Assembly (NCBI GenBank): GCA_030067835.1
Contig: CP092441.1
Coordinates: forward strand, 1,178,001-1,242,000
DNA from: Chakrabartyella piscis
GTDB lineage: Bacteria > Bacillota > Clostridia > Lachnospirales > Anaerotignaceae
Direction of reading: 5' to 3'
DNA: 64,000 nucleotides
Shown here: positions 25,061 to 34,516 of the stretch, piece by piece
How positions within the stretch are numbered: the first letter of the stretch is position 1
How the letters are laid out: every line of letters begins with the position of its first letter
Notes under the pieces: model-generated
Told to the model about the DNA's origin: nothing
The model's database searches: none
What the model saw: only the letters and a program-made list of their open reading frames with translations
Translations under genes and position numbers: made by a program

Positions 25061-25208
25061 TTTACATCACATCTAGCATAATAATTTACTTTATATTCAT
25101 TATAACACATTATGGGTTAGTTATGCAACTATACAAGTTGAATAAGTGGTGTTTTTGGTTGTACATACCTTGTCAAGGAACACATATAATTATACTAGAG
25201 GTGATTAT

Positions 25209-25436
25209 ATGAAGATTCCTTACGAAAATGAATACAAGCAATTAGGTCTAAATATTGCATATTACAGAAAAAAACAAGGTTTAACCCAAGAAAATCTTGC
25301 TGAAATGATAGATGTGAGCAGAACGCATATGTCACGAATTGAAACAAGCTATAAGTCCACTGTTTCGTTAGATGTAGTGTTTGCAATCGCTAAGGCACTC
25401 GACATAGATGTGATAAAGCTGTTTGAAAAAAGATAA
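25209..25436 (+). CDS. Small XRE-family regulator
   Basis: 75 residues from ATG 25209, which follows AGAGGTG; the longer open frame from 25146 has no ribosome site. Almost the whole protein is one Cro/C1-type helix-turn-helix (LGLNIAYYRKKQGLTQENLAEMIDVSRTHMSRIE). It lies 75 bases upstream of the Fic gene in the same direction, which suggests a regulator-toxin style pair. Confidence 0.85.
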   Translation: MKIPYENEYKQLGLNIAYYRKKQGLTQENLAEMIDVSRTHMSRIETSYKSTVSLDVVFAIAKALDIDVIKLFEKR

Positions 25437-25511
25437 CACCTTATGTTGCATTTATTTGAAATTTTGTGTATAATAAGTATGATAAACTTAGTGCAATAAT
25501 GGGGTGAGAAA

Positions 25512-26183
25512 ATGAATATTATAGAATTTATCAGAGGAAATAGAGAGTATTTCGAAGATTTAACAACACGAGCTACTTATCATTCAAACGGTATCGAGGG
25601 TAGTACACTTTCTATGGCTGAAACTTACGCTATTATTTTCAATCAAAAAAATGTTAAGGTTACAGCAGAACCAAGAGAGCTATACGAAGCGATAAATCAC
25701 AAGTATGCGTTAGACTATATGTTCAATCGTATGAGTGACAGTCTAACTGAAAACGATATTATTAGTCTAGCGAAGATTATTAATAAAAATATAAATGAAA
25801 TTGACGGATATAGAAAAACACAAGTTTTTATAAGAGGTGCTGAACATATTCCGCCTGCAGCGAGCAACCTAAAGCAACAAATGATGTATTTTGTCTATAA
25901 CTATAATAATACATCTTACCAAGACATATTTGAAAAGATAGCTACAAATCATATTGCATATGAGCGTATACACCCATTTTCAGACGGAAATGGAAGAACA
26001 GGTAGGCTTATTATGTGGTATGAGTTGTTGAAAAACGACTTTGCACCTGCGATTATTACAAAAGACAATAAATTAGAGTATATAAATTATATTGCTAATA
26101 GCGACGTTACAGGTCTTGCTAATATGCTTAGAGAATTGTCTGAAAACGAAGTTGAAAGAATAAAGATTTTTGACGTAAAATAA
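25512..26183 (+). CDS. Fic-domain protein (class II-like AMP transferase)
   Basis: 223 residues from ATG 25512 with GGGGTGAG upstream. The Fic motif HPFSDGNGRTGR (about residues 154-165) has the catalytic His and the nucleotide loop. Near the N-terminus SNGIEG (residues 25-30) fits the class II inhibitory motif SxxxEG, whose Glu blocks ATP until released. Known Fic proteins transfer AMP or other nucleotide parts to Ser/Thr/Tyr of target proteins. The upstream XRE gene and the terminator just after it make a compact two-gene unit, perhaps an addiction or phage-defence module of the decayed element. Confidence 0.88.
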   Translation: MNIIEFIRGNREYFEDLTTRATYHSNGIEGSTLSMAETYAIIFNQKNVKVTAEPRELYEAINHKYALDYMFNRMSDSLTENDIISLAKIINKNINEIDGYRKTQVFIRGAEHIPPAASNLKQQMMYFVYNYNNTSYQDIFEKIATNHIAYERIHPFSDGNGRTGRLIMWYELLKNDFAPAIITKDNKLEYINYIANSDVTGLANMLRELSENEVERIKIFDVK

Positions 26184-26191
26184 ACTATCAA

Positions 26192-26220
26192 GGGAGTGTA
26201 TTTATATACATTCTCTTTTT
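26192..26220 (+). terminator. Terminator after the Fic gene
   Basis: GAGTGTAT-ttat-ATACATTC stem followed by TCTTTTT, starting a few bases after the Fic stop codon. Confidence 0.7.
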
Positions 26221-26223
26221 ATT

Positions 26224-26362
26224 GCTGAGTACACTTTGAGTACAATAAAAGCGATAAAAGAAAAAACATACTCAAAAATCGTGAAATATAAGCAATTTTA
26301 GCACCAAAAACACCTCAAAAACTACGGATAAAACATCTGTAATCCGAGTGGGAGTAATACTC
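26224..26362 (+). repeat. Diverged relative of the dispersed intergenic repeat
   Basis: Starts CTGAGTACACTTTGAGTAC followed by AATAAAA and ends CGAGTGGGAGTAATAC, mirroring the layout of the 6.1-kb and 56.8-kb repeats (CTGATAACATTTTGATAAC ... CGAGTGGGAAT) at a similar internal distance. The middle is not alike. The remaining part of the 26184-26471 gap is the left end of the IS21 element. Confidence 0.45.
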
Positions 26363-26471
26363 ACTGGTGTTTAATGTATAATAAAACTGTAACAAAGTGC
26401 AACCAGAAAGTGTAACACCCCTCTAAATCCGTTATCCTTGAGTTTGACAAGAACCAAGGAGGAAGAAAGGA

Positions 26472-27986
26472 ATGCTATCAATGGACGATATTAAGTATAT
26501 CAAAAGATTGTATGAAAAGGAAGATGTTTCAATCAGAGAAATCATGAGACGAACTGGTTATCACTATGAAACAATCAAAAAATATTTGGAATTAGAAGAT
26601 TTTAATGAGCCATTATATCCACCACTCATTAGACCCTCATTATTAGATCCGCTTAAGCCTATTATTGATGAATGGCTAACAGCTGATTTGACAGCACCTA
26701 GAAAACAACGACACACAGCAAAACGTATCTTTGAGCGATTACAAGAAGAATATCCTGAACAATTAGAAGTAAAGTTGCGAACAGTACAGGCTTATGTTTC
26801 AGAAAAGAAGAAAGAATTATTTCATGCACAGGAAAATAAAGCGAAGCTCCCTTTATATCATCCACCAGGGGAAGCACAAGTAGACTTCGGTCACTTCTCT
26901 TATTTTAATAATGCTGGTGAAATGATAGATGCTCTAAAACTAACCGTTTCGTTTCCATATAGCAACAAAGCTTACTGTCAAATCTTTGGAGGCGAAAATC
27001 AACAATGTTTACTACAAGGTATGAAAAATATATTTGAATATATTGGTAAAATACCTTATCGCATGGTATTTGATAATCTTTCGACTGCTGTTGCACATGT
27101 AGGAAAAGGACATGAACGTACTCTTACAGAAGGATTTAAGCGTTTCTGTGAACATTATAAATTCGAAGCTGCATTTTGTAATAGTGCGGCAGGATGGGAA
27201 AAAGGTAATGTAGAAAATAAAGTTGGTTACGAACGTAGAAATATGTTTGTTCCAATCCCTACTATACTAGATTTCAGTGAATTTAATCGAGAGCTATTGA
27301 AACGTTGTGATAAGGATGGTAATCGAGAGCATTATGTAAAGGAACTATCTATAAACGACTTATTTCAAGAGGAACTGGTGGAAATGTTACCACTAAATTC
27401 CATTCCATATGAAGTATTTATATTAGAAACAAGAATCACTGATAATTGGGCAAAATGTTCTTTTGATGGAAATCGTTATTCTACATCTCCACAATACAAT
27501 AAACAGACCATTTATCTAAAAGTAACCAGTGATACTGTAATTGTAATGAATGAAAAGTACGATGTAATCGTAGAACATCCTCGTCTCTATGGTAAGGGAC
27601 GTGAGTCTATGAAATGGCTTCCATACTTAAATCTAATGAGTCGAAAGCCAATGGCGATGAAATACACCAGTTTTTATGAAGAACTGCCAGATAATTGGCA
27701 AAAATTCTTACGTAATCAAGATACTGATGGTAAACGCAAAGGCTTAGCAGCATTACATACTATGCTGCTGAAACACGACCTGCATACTGCATCTGCTGCA
27801 TTAACTTATGCATTAGATAACGGAGTACATGATGCTGATAGTATTTTATCAGCATATCGAACGATTACATCACCGATGCAGCAACTGCAACCAATGCAAG
27901 TGCAACAGCTGCATAAGGATATACAAGATGTTCCGAGCTTTCCAGTTAACAATCATAAATATGATGACCTCTTTACAAAGGGGTAG
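26472..27986 (+). CDS. istA: IS21-family transposase IstA
   Basis: 504 residues from ATG 26472 (AAGGAGGAAG upstream). N-terminal helix-turn-helix (KEDVSIREIMRRTGYHYETIKKYLE), then the rve DDE core (GEAQVDFGHFSYF, MVFDNLSTAV, CNSAAGWEKGNVENKVGY) with the catalytic acids in place. It carries out strand transfer with the help of IstB. The istB gene follows at once. Confidence 0.93.
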   Translation: MLSMDDIKYIKRLYEKEDVSIREIMRRTGYHYETIKKYLELEDFNEPLYPPLIRPSLLDPLKPIIDEWLTADLTAPRKQRHTAKRIFERLQEEYPEQLEVKLRTVQAYVSEKKKELFHAQENKAKLPLYHPPGEAQVDFGHFSYFNNAGEMIDALKLTVSFPYSNKAYCQIFGGENQQCLLQGMKNIFEYIGKIPYRMVFDNLSTAVAHVGKGHERTLTEGFKRFCEHYKFEAAFCNSAAGWEKGNVENKVGYERRNMFVPIPTILDFSEFNRELLKRCDKDGNREHYVKELSINDLFQEELVEMLPLNSIPYEVFILETRITDNWAKCSFDGNRYSTSPQYNKQTIYLKVTSDTVIVMNEKYDVIVEHPRLYGKGRESMKWLPYLNLMSRKPMAMKYTSFYEELPDNWQKFLRNQDTDGKRKGLAALHTMLLKHDLHTASAALTYALDNGVHDADSILSAYRTITSPMQQLQPMQVQQLHKDIQDVPSFPVNNHKYDDLFTKG

Positions 27987-27992
27987 TTGCTC

Positions 27993-28715
27993 ATGCGGGA
28001 TAAAATATATGAATGTTGCAAAGAGTTGAGATTAAGTGCAACATTTGCAGACAATGCAGTTACACTTTCAGGGGACACACATCAAGAGTATTTAGTGAAA
28101 GTATTACAGGCAGAGCAAGAATATCGAAATAATAAAAGAAAAGAATTACATTTAAAACAAGCAGGGTTTGACGGGTTAAAGACCTTTGAGAATTATGATT
28201 TTGAAAAAATCGTTATCCCTAGTGCATTGAATACGGAAAATCTTAAAACAGCTGCATTTTTGGAACAAAAACAAAACCTGATATTGTACGGAAGAAATGG
28301 TGCAGGCAAGAGTCATATGGCAACAGCCATAGGAGTAGAAGCCTGTATACAAGGTAAAAAAGTAAAGTTTTACAAGACAGCAACACTTGTAAATGAGTTA
28401 TTGGATGCAAAAGCAGATGGATCCTTAACTAGAATGCTTAAGAGATTAAGTAAAATAGATTTATTAATATGCGATGAATGGGGATATCTCCCCTTCGGAG
28501 CTGAAGGTTCGCAATTATTGTTTCAAGTAATTGCAGATTGCTATGAGAAAAGAAGTTTAATCATTACAACGAATATCGAGTTCAGTAAATGGAATAGCAT
28601 CTTCTATGACGAACAATTAACCGCTGCACTCATAGACCGTTTGGTCCATCACAGTCACTTAATTGTGTTCGATAGAGAGAGCTGGAGATTCGAACATTCG
28701 TTGATGAAAATATAG
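27993..28715 (+). CDS. istB: IS21-family helper ATPase IstB
   Basis: 240 residues; ATG 27993 is chosen because AAAGGGG lies 9 bases before it, although the frame also has a TTG at 27987. AAA+ ATPase with Walker A LILYGRNGAGKSHMATAIG, Walker B LLICDEWGYLPF and sensor ITTNIEFSKW, all conserved in IstB/DnaC-like helpers that select targets for IstA. Complete. Confidence 0.93.
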   Translation: MRDKIYECCKELRLSATFADNAVTLSGDTHQEYLVKVLQAEQEYRNNKRKELHLKQAGFDGLKTFENYDFEKIVIPSALNTENLKTAAFLEQKQNLILYGRNGAGKSHMATAIGVEACIQGKKVKFYKTATLVNELLDAKADGSLTRMLKRLSKIDLLICDEWGYLPFGAEGSQLLFQVIADCYEKRSLIITTNIEFSKWNSIFYDEQLTAALIDRLVHHSHLIVFDRESWRFEHSLMKI

Positions 28716-28817
28716 TAACTATTAACCCAATATAGGTGTTACACTTTTGCATTGCATTTTGTTACACTTTGGGGTTGCAAAATACACTCACTGGTTTGCG
28801 TATACAAAAAATATACA

Positions 28818-28844
28818 GAAAACACTCTGTTTCAGGGTGTTTTC
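28818..28844 (+). terminator. Hairpin terminator right of IS21
   Basis: GAAAACAC-tctgtttcagg-GTGTTTTC followed by TTG. It may belong to the sequence that IS21 entered. Confidence 0.5.
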
Positions 28845-29399
28845 TTGCGTTTTACAACATATTATACTAAATTTATGAGAAATTATGCGATAGCATATTG
28901 CGACTGATAACAAAATGATAACATAATTTTTGTTGCCACACAATTTCAAAGCATCATAAACAATGATAACAAGCGGTTTTTTGCATAAATCACTGAGTAC
29001 AACTTGAGTGCAGTGGCTACAAATTGGCTACAAAATATTATGATAACAGGTTGCTTCCTTGGCGAGATTCGTGTAGATTGTACCTGATTTGGATCAGATT
29101 GAGTCGGGGTGGTTTGTGCAGCTATTGATAGAAATATATCGTTACTCCATTCGACAATACTAATCTTTGCCTTTTCGTAAAACGTTATAATGTAGGCGAA
29201 TAATATGGTTATGACTTACTATATTTTCTATGGAAGGAAATCTGTATGATTATATGTAGGAGGTTTGTTTTCGGCGGAGGTGAGTTTCGAAGAATTACGG
29301 GTTTTTAATGGTTCGTATTGCAAAAGTAGAAATGATGTGATACAGTGGTCTATAAGTTAAGTTAGATTAACTCATATTGAAATGGGGCGGGGGATGATT
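28845..29399. other. Gene-free region before the IclR gene
   Basis: No coding frame is convincing. GATAAC words recur at about 28907, 28918, 28963 and 29041, and CTGAGTACAACTTGAGTGCA at about 28992 resembles the CTGAGTACACTTTGAGTACA at 26224. It looks like leftover element-end or attachment DNA. The last 60 bases form the leader of the IclR gene. Confidence 0.45.
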
Positions 29400-30134
29400 A
29401 TGTCGGAAAAAGCAGAGGTTGTATTGAAGAATAAAATGGTCAGAAAGATTGTTGAGGTGCTAAACTGTATTGCGAAACATGATAACGGAGCAACTTGTTC
29501 AGAAATTGTAAAAGAGACAAAACTCCCAAAATCAACAGTTTTCGATATATTACAAGCACTATATGATACAGAATGTGTTTATTATAAAGATGAAAAAATT
29601 AAAAGTTATGCCATTGGTTCAACAATTTATATTTTGGGGAGTACTTATTCTCTCAATTCTACTTTGGTTAATTTGAGCAATGAATATATTAAAGATGTGG
29701 CAGAAAAAATCAATCAACCGGTATTGCTTTCCAAGTTTGCAATGGATAGAGCTGTTTACATTAATCGATATGATGCGGAGAAATCAATTATTAAAGCACC
29801 AGATGTTGGAAAATATGATGATGATTTGAAATCTGCAGTTGGGAAAGTGTTTTTGGCATTTATTGAAGAAGATTTATGTGGTCGTTTGGATATTGATGTT
29901 CCTAAAGAGGAGCTTAGAATGATTCAAAAAAATCGTTACTTGATGACGTATGATGAGGAATATGAACATACATATACGATTGCGGTCCCGATTTTTAACT
30001 TTGAAAGTAAGATATGTGGGGTGATTAGCACCATTGGGATACACATTTTGGGGCAAAATCACTACGAAGTGTTAGAAATGATTATGACTATGGCTAAGGC
30101 AATGTCGAAAAGCCTTAGATATAAAGAAGTTTGA
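29400..30134 (+). CDS. IclR-family transcriptional regulator
   Basis: 244 residues; ATG 29400 is chosen because GGGGG sits 6 bases before it, rather than the in-frame ATG at 29382. N-terminal winged helix (VEVLNCIAKHDNGATCSEIVKETKLPKSTVFDILQAL) and C-terminal IclR effector domain (VNLSNEYIKDVAEKINQPVLLSKF, SAVGKVFLAF, YTIAVPIFNFESKICGVISTIG). It lies upstream of the M24/TRAP operon, whose promoter has a clear palindrome, so it probably controls that operon in response to the imported compound. Confidence 0.88.
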   Translation: MSEKAEVVLKNKMVRKIVEVLNCIAKHDNGATCSEIVKETKLPKSTVFDILQALYDTECVYYKDEKIKSYAIGSTIYILGSTYSLNSTLVNLSNEYIKDVAEKINQPVLLSKFAMDRAVYINRYDAEKSIIKAPDVGKYDDDLKSAVGKVFLAFIEEDLCGRLDIDVPKEELRMIQKNRYLMTYDEEYEHTYTIAVPIFNFESKICGVISTIGIHILGQNHYEVLEMIMTMAKAMSKSLRYKEV

Positions 30135-30150
30135 TAAATTAATGTATATA

Positions 30151-30196
30151 AAAGCGATGCCTGTAAGTCTTTGGATTTATAGGCATCGCTTTTATT
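30151..30196 (+). terminator. Terminator of the IclR gene
   Basis: AAAGCGATGCCT and AGGCATCGCTTT form a perfect 12-base stem, followed by TATT. Confidence 0.88.
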
Positions 30197-30373
30197 AGTT
30201 GAAATGATTTGGTATATAAAAATGGGGGGGCGAGGTAACAGGTTTTGGATAAAAGTATATCACATATTGAAAAAAATAAACCAAATAAAATGCAATAATT
30301 ATAGAAATTCTGCTATTAATTTGTGAAAAAATAAAAAATAAATTGAAAAGAAGGAAAATATAACAAAAAAAGA

Positions 30374-30446
30374 TTGACAATCGGTGATTAAAAAGATATA
30401 ATCTCCATATAGTTCAATATATCGGACGACTTCCGAAATATCGGAA
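30374..30446 (+). promoter_or_regulatory. Promoter and IclR-type operator of the M24/TRAP operon
   Basis: TTGACA (30374-30379) and TATAAT (30397-30402) with exact 17-base spacing, a near-consensus promoter. Downstream of it TTCCGAAATATCGGAA (30431-30446) is a palindrome with 6-base perfect arms, and the half-site TCGGA repeats at 30422. Binding there would block transcription just past the start point. Confidence 0.82.
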
Positions 30447-30466
30447 TACAAATGGAGGAGTATAAA

Positions 30467-31615
30467 ATGACGGGATTTTCGGCTTTACCTATTAAAGTGT
30501 TTCAAAAAAGAGTTGAAGTATTGGTGGATAAAATCAAAGTGGAAGGCAAAGATGGATTTTTTATATTTTCTGATGAATATAGAACTGGTTATGCTACATA
30601 CATCTCTGATTTTAAACCAATCAATATGATTGAAGAGTCACCACAAGGCGTTTACATTGATGCAAAAGGAAAAGTTACTTTGTTCTTGGGTGCTATCAAT
30701 GCCCAAGCTGCTAAATCGGTTTCTTGGATTGAAGACATCAGATCGATTGAAATGATTGGAGAGTTTTTTGCGGATGAAGTGAACAAAGCTGGAAAAAAAT
30801 TAAATATCGGAATTTCTGGCGAAGATCTGCTTCCGACAAAATATTATAGAATCATAGAAAAAGCTTTAGCAGATAATGATTATGTAAATTGGGATGAAAT
30901 ATTACATGACATGAGAATGGTTAAATGTGATGAAGAAATCGAATTGCTTGCAAAAGCATGTCAAATTGGAGATGAATCCCTTAGAATTGCCATTAAAGAA
31001 CTTGCAACAGATAATGAAATCACAGAAATTGGTCTTTGCGCTGTATCTGAATATACAATGAAACAAATGGGTGGAGACTTAAGTTGTGCAACAGTTCTTG
31101 CTTCTGGTGAATATACAAGAAATCCAACATGGAGACCAACCCATAAGGTGATTGAACAAGGAGAAGCGATTTTGATTGATGTAGCTCCATCTTATAATGG
31201 TTATGCTACAGATGTTGCCATTACAATTTTCAGAGGTAAGGCGACGGATGAACAACAAAAAATTATCGATACTGCTCGAGATGTGGTGATTCGAACAGTT
31301 GATGCTTTGAAACCGGGCGAAAAGGGTTCTAGAATTTATGATGTGTTTTTAGAGGAATCAATTAAGCTAGGCGTAGATCATTTATTTAAGCCATATGCGG
31401 TAGGTTTTCGTGCGGTGGGTCACAGCATTGGACTTGATTGTGTTGAACGACCCAATTTAGGACCGGAATCAGACTTTACATTGGTAAAAGGAATGACTTT
31501 GGCACTAAAATACGATTTGCATGGATTTGACTGGGGTGGACTTAGAATTGAATCTGTAATGGTTGTAAAGGAAGATAAGTGTGAATTGTTAAATAGAATT
31601 CTTTATGAAATCTAA
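30467..31615 (+). CDS. M24-fold hydrolase 1 (Xaa-Pro peptidase/creatinase superfamily)
   Basis: 382 residues from ATG 30467; GGAGGAG lies 6 bases upstream, while the open frame's first ATG (30452) is part of that site. An N-terminal creatinase-like domain (residues 1-140) is followed by a pita-bread domain. Of the five metal ligands of M24 peptidases I see Asp in LIDVAP, Asp in YATDVA, His in VGHSIGLD and Glu in LRIESV, but the fourth, normally in TIEPG, is replaced (ALKYDLH). Creatinase, a member of this fold, works without metal, so this may be an amidinohydrolase or other C-N hydrolase rather than a peptidase. First gene of the TRAP operon. Confidence 0.8.
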   Translation: MTGFSALPIKVFQKRVEVLVDKIKVEGKDGFFIFSDEYRTGYATYISDFKPINMIEESPQGVYIDAKGKVTLFLGAINAQAAKSVSWIEDIRSIEMIGEFFADEVNKAGKKLNIGISGEDLLPTKYYRIIEKALADNDYVNWDEILHDMRMVKCDEEIELLAKACQIGDESLRIAIKELATDNEITEIGLCAVSEYTMKQMGGDLSCATVLASGEYTRNPTWRPTHKVIEQGEAILIDVAPSYNGYATDVAITIFRGKATDEQQKIIDTARDVVIRTVDALKPGEKGSRIYDVFLEESIKLGVDHLFKPYAVGFRAVGHSIGLDCVERPNLGPESDFTLVKGMTLALKYDLHGFDWGGLRIESVMVVKEDKCELLNRILYEI

Positions 31616-31698
31616 TGTTTATTATGGCTTGAAGTAGGCTGGTTGCCTGCAAGATATAAAATAAAAGGTCAATGTAAGTGAGAGGGAGGAATTTGATT

Positions 31699-32745
31699 AT
31701 GAAGAAATTTTTGGCTATGATTTTGGTAACATCCATGATGGTTTCCTTGGCAGCATGTTCTTCAGGTAGTGGAAGCTCATCTGAAAGCGCATCTTCATCT
31801 ACAGATGCAGAAACAACTATTTCTGATGAAACTTATGAACTCAGATTTGCTATTGTTTCTAGTGCAACTCATACACACAATAAATCAATTGTTGAGTGGG
31901 CAGAGGGTGTTTATGAAGATACGAATGGTAGACTTAGCATTACACTTTTAGATAGTGGTCAGTTGGGTGGAGAGCGTGACTATGTAGAAAGTTTGCAACT
32001 TGGCTCTTTGGACATGATGCAAGTTTCTGCTTCTGTAGTTGGAAACTTCTTGCCAGACTATAACATTATGTCTCTTCCATATTTATTTGAAACATATGAT
32101 GATATTGAGAACATCACTTCTGGGCCTATTGGCGAAAATTTGTTTGAACAGCTTGAAGGCATTGGGATTGTTGGATTAACTTGGTTCTCTAATGGATTTA
32201 GATCTGTATATTCCAATACACCAGATGTAACAACTCCGGCAGAATTGAACGGTGTTAAAATCCGAGTTATGGAAAGTACTGTTATGATTAATTCTTTGAA
32301 TGCGATGGGGGCATCTGCTGTTCCAATGTCATATTCCGAAGTATATACATCTATCCAACAAGGTGTTCTCGATGGTGCCGAAAATGCACTTGGGAATATT
32401 TTGTCTGATAAATTCTATGAAGTTTGCAAAGAGCTTACTTTGACAGAACATTTTGCGACTCCTGGTGTTGTTGCAATTAGCCAAAAATCATTTAATGCTC
32501 TTCCAGCAGATTTGCAAGAATATTTGATTGAAGCTTCTAAAGAATTAGGCGAAATTGAAATGGAAATGGACAAAGTGGATCAAGCAGCAGCTTTGGATGA
32601 ATTGGTAGCATTTGGTATGAATGTAACTGAAGTAGATAAAGAAAGTTTTGTTACAGCTGGTCAATCAATTTATGCTAGCTCTTGTGCAGATGTGTCAGAT
32701 GAAGTAAAGGGATTGCTCACATCTGAACTAGGAATTGAATTTTGA
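31699..32745 (+). CDS. dctP: TRAP transporter substrate-binding lipoprotein (DctP family)
   Basis: 348 residues from ATG 31699 after GAGGGAGG. Signal peptide with lipobox LAAC, Cys20, then a Ser-rich linker, so it is a lipoprotein on the outer face of the membrane. DctP-family features include HTHNKSIVEWAEGVYEDTNGRLSI, QLGGERDYVESLQLGSLDMMQVS, FSNGFRSVYS and the conserved LNGVKIRVMES with its ligand-binding Arg. TRAP binding proteins of this type bind organic acids or zwitterions through a carboxylate. Ligand unknown. Confidence 0.92.
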   Translation: MKKFLAMILVTSMMVSLAACSSGSGSSSESASSSTDAETTISDETYELRFAIVSSATHTHNKSIVEWAEGVYEDTNGRLSITLLDSGQLGGERDYVESLQLGSLDMMQVSASVVGNFLPDYNIMSLPYLFETYDDIENITSGPIGENLFEQLEGIGIVGLTWFSNGFRSVYSNTPDVTTPAELNGVKIRVMESTVMINSLNAMGASAVPMSYSEVYTSIQQGVLDGAENALGNILSDKFYEVCKELTLTEHFATPGVVAISQKSFNALPADLQEYLIEASKELGEIEMEMDKVDQAAALDELVAFGMNVTEVDKESFVTAGQSIYASSCADVSDEVKGLLTSELGIEF

Positions 32746-32754
32746 GGATAATTT

Positions 32755-33234
32755 ATGAAAAAATTAGGGGAAATATTTAATGGACTGCTAAATATAACGG
32801 TGATAATCTTTGTCATAGGTATGGTGATTGTAACTTTTTTGCAAGTTATCTTTAGATTTGCATTAAACAATCCGCTATCTTGGTCAGAGGAGCTTGCAAG
32901 ATGCTTATTTGTGTGGGTTACCTTTTTAGGTGCAGCTATATGTGCCAGAGAAAATGCTCACATTGGTATGGATTATTTAGTGAGTAAGCTGCCCCAAAAG
33001 CTTGCAAAGGGTATTGGCATATTGGGGTTTGTTTTAATCATTATAGTGTGTATTGCTATTGCATTTACTTCTTTTGATATTATTGCAATTAACATGAATC
33101 AAAAGTCAGCAGCCTTAAAGCTTAATATGGGTATGGTTTATACGGCAATTCCAATAGGATTCGCGTATATGATAGTATACTATATGAGGCATTTAATAAC
33201 CATAATAAAATCAAAAGAAGCGGGTGAAGAGTAA
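32755..33234 (+). CDS. dctQ: TRAP transporter small membrane subunit (DctQ)
   Basis: 159 residues with four hydrophobic helices and the DctQ signature NNPLSWSEELARCLFVWVTFLGAAICARENAHIGMDYL. It forms the membrane complex with DctM. It follows dctP by 9 bases and its stop overlaps the dctM start (TAATG). Confidence 0.92.
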   Translation: MKKLGEIFNGLLNITVIIFVIGMVIVTFLQVIFRFALNNPLSWSEELARCLFVWVTFLGAAICARENAHIGMDYLVSKLPQKLAKGIGILGFVLIIIVCIAIAFTSFDIIAINMNQKSAALKLNMGMVYTAIPIGFAYMIVYYMRHLITIIKSKEAGEE

Positions 33235-34508
33235 TGTTACCAGTTTTGTTTATAGTGTTTTTGGTGCTTGTGGCACTTAACTTGCCTATTGCTTTTGCAA
33301 TGCTTGTTGCATCGCTTGCGGCTCTCCTTGTTGGGGATTTGCCTCTGGCAATGGTGACAACAAGGCTATTTGTTCAAGTGGATTCCTTTTCTTTGATGGC
33401 AATACCATTCTTTATTTTTGCAGGGGACATCATGAACTCTGGTGGTATTACAAAAAGGATTGTAGCATTGGCGCAAACTTTGGTAGGACACATTAAAGGT
33501 GGTCTTGCACATGTTAATATTGTATCCAGCATATTTTTTGCGGGGATATCGGGTTCGGCAACAGCCGATACTTCAGCGCTTGGATCAATGTTGATTCCGA
33601 TTATGGAAGAAGATGGTTATCCTCCTGAATTTTGTGTCGCTGTAACTGCAGCGTCCTCCACGATAGGACCAATCATTCCGCCAAGTATTATGATGGTTAT
33701 GTATGCTGTTATTGCAAGTGAGTCGGTTGCTATGCTATTTATCGGTGGTTTGGTTCCGGGGATTTTGATTGGATTGACACAAATGTTTATGGCATATAAG
33801 ATATCCAAAAAACATGGATATGGTTCTCAGGGTAAATTTAGCTTTGGTGCTTTTGTGAATGCATTCAAGAGTTCAATTCTTGCGATAATTATGCCGCTTA
33901 TCATCTTGGGAGGTATCTTATCGGGTATATTCACAGCAACAGAAGCTGGAGTGATTGCATGTGTATATGCAATTATTGTAGGTGTATTTGTATATAAGGA
34001 AGTTACATTCAAAGAGCTTCCAGTGATTTTTTACAAATCTGCAAAAATTACAGCCCAAGCAATGTTTATTGTAGCCTCCGCTGCTATGTTTAGCTGGATT
34101 TTAGCGTGGACAGGTTTCCCATCGATGGTATTAGAGCTTTTATTATCCATTAGCACAAATCCAACAGTGGTATTACTATTAATTATTGGATTTATTCTGG
34201 TTTTGGGATTATTTGTTGAAGGGACACCAGTGCTGATTATTTTTGCACCAGTATTTGTTCCTGTAGTTCAAAGCTTGGGGATTTCCCTTGTGTTGTTTGG
34301 TGTACTGTTTGTAATGTCAGTTTTGGTTGGATCAATTACTCCGCCGGTTGGCGTGCTTTTATACTTGGGATCTAGCATTGCGGGTATTCCAGTTGCAAAA
34401 GCGAGCAAAGCTATTTGGCCATTTGTTTTAACGATTGTTGTTGTAATACTTTTATGTGTATTTGTACCACAAGTTATTACATTCTTGCCAGAACTTCTTT
34501 ATGGATAA
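33234..34508 (+). CDS. dctM: TRAP transporter large permease (DctM)
   Basis: 424 residues with about twelve membrane helices; typical DctM segments are AIPFFIFAGDIMNSGGITKRIV, SSIFFAGISGSATADTSALGSMLIP, and FCVAVTAASSTIGPIIPPSIMMV. It couples sodium entry to substrate import from the DctP protein. The start overlaps dctQ by one base. Confidence 0.94.
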   Translation: MLPVLFIVFLVLVALNLPIAFAMLVASLAALLVGDLPLAMVTTRLFVQVDSFSLMAIPFFIFAGDIMNSGGITKRIVALAQTLVGHIKGGLAHVNIVSSIFFAGISGSATADTSALGSMLIPIMEEDGYPPEFCVAVTAASSTIGPIIPPSIMMVMYAVIASESVAMLFIGGLVPGILIGLTQMFMAYKISKKHGYGSQGKFSFGAFVNAFKSSILAIIMPLIILGGILSGIFTATEAGVIACVYAIIVGVFVYKEVTFKELPVIFYKSAKITAQAMFIVASAAMFSWILAWTGFPSMVLELLLSISTNPTVVLLLIIGFILVLGLFVEGTPVLIIFAPVFVPVVQSLGISLVLFGVLFVMSVLVGSITPPVGVLLYLGSSIAGIPVAKASKAIWPFVLTIVVVILLCVFVPQVITFLPELLYG

Positions 34509-34516
34509 AAAATGAT

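Larger units (their letters stand above)
26369..28785 (+). mobile_element. IS21-family insertion sequence
   Basis: Contains istA and istB. TGTAACAAAgTGCAA...AAAGTGTAACACC on the left (26388 on) is matched in reverse on the right (ending 28766), the multiple terminal repeats typical of IS21. ACTCACTGGT occurs directly outside both ends (26359-26368 and 28786-28795) and may be the target duplication; the exact tips are uncertain by up to about 20 bases. Confidence 0.85.

Noticed and set aside
28900..29060. CRISPR-like array from repeated GATAAC words
   Set aside because: Words are only six bases long with irregular spacing and no repeat-spacer pattern.
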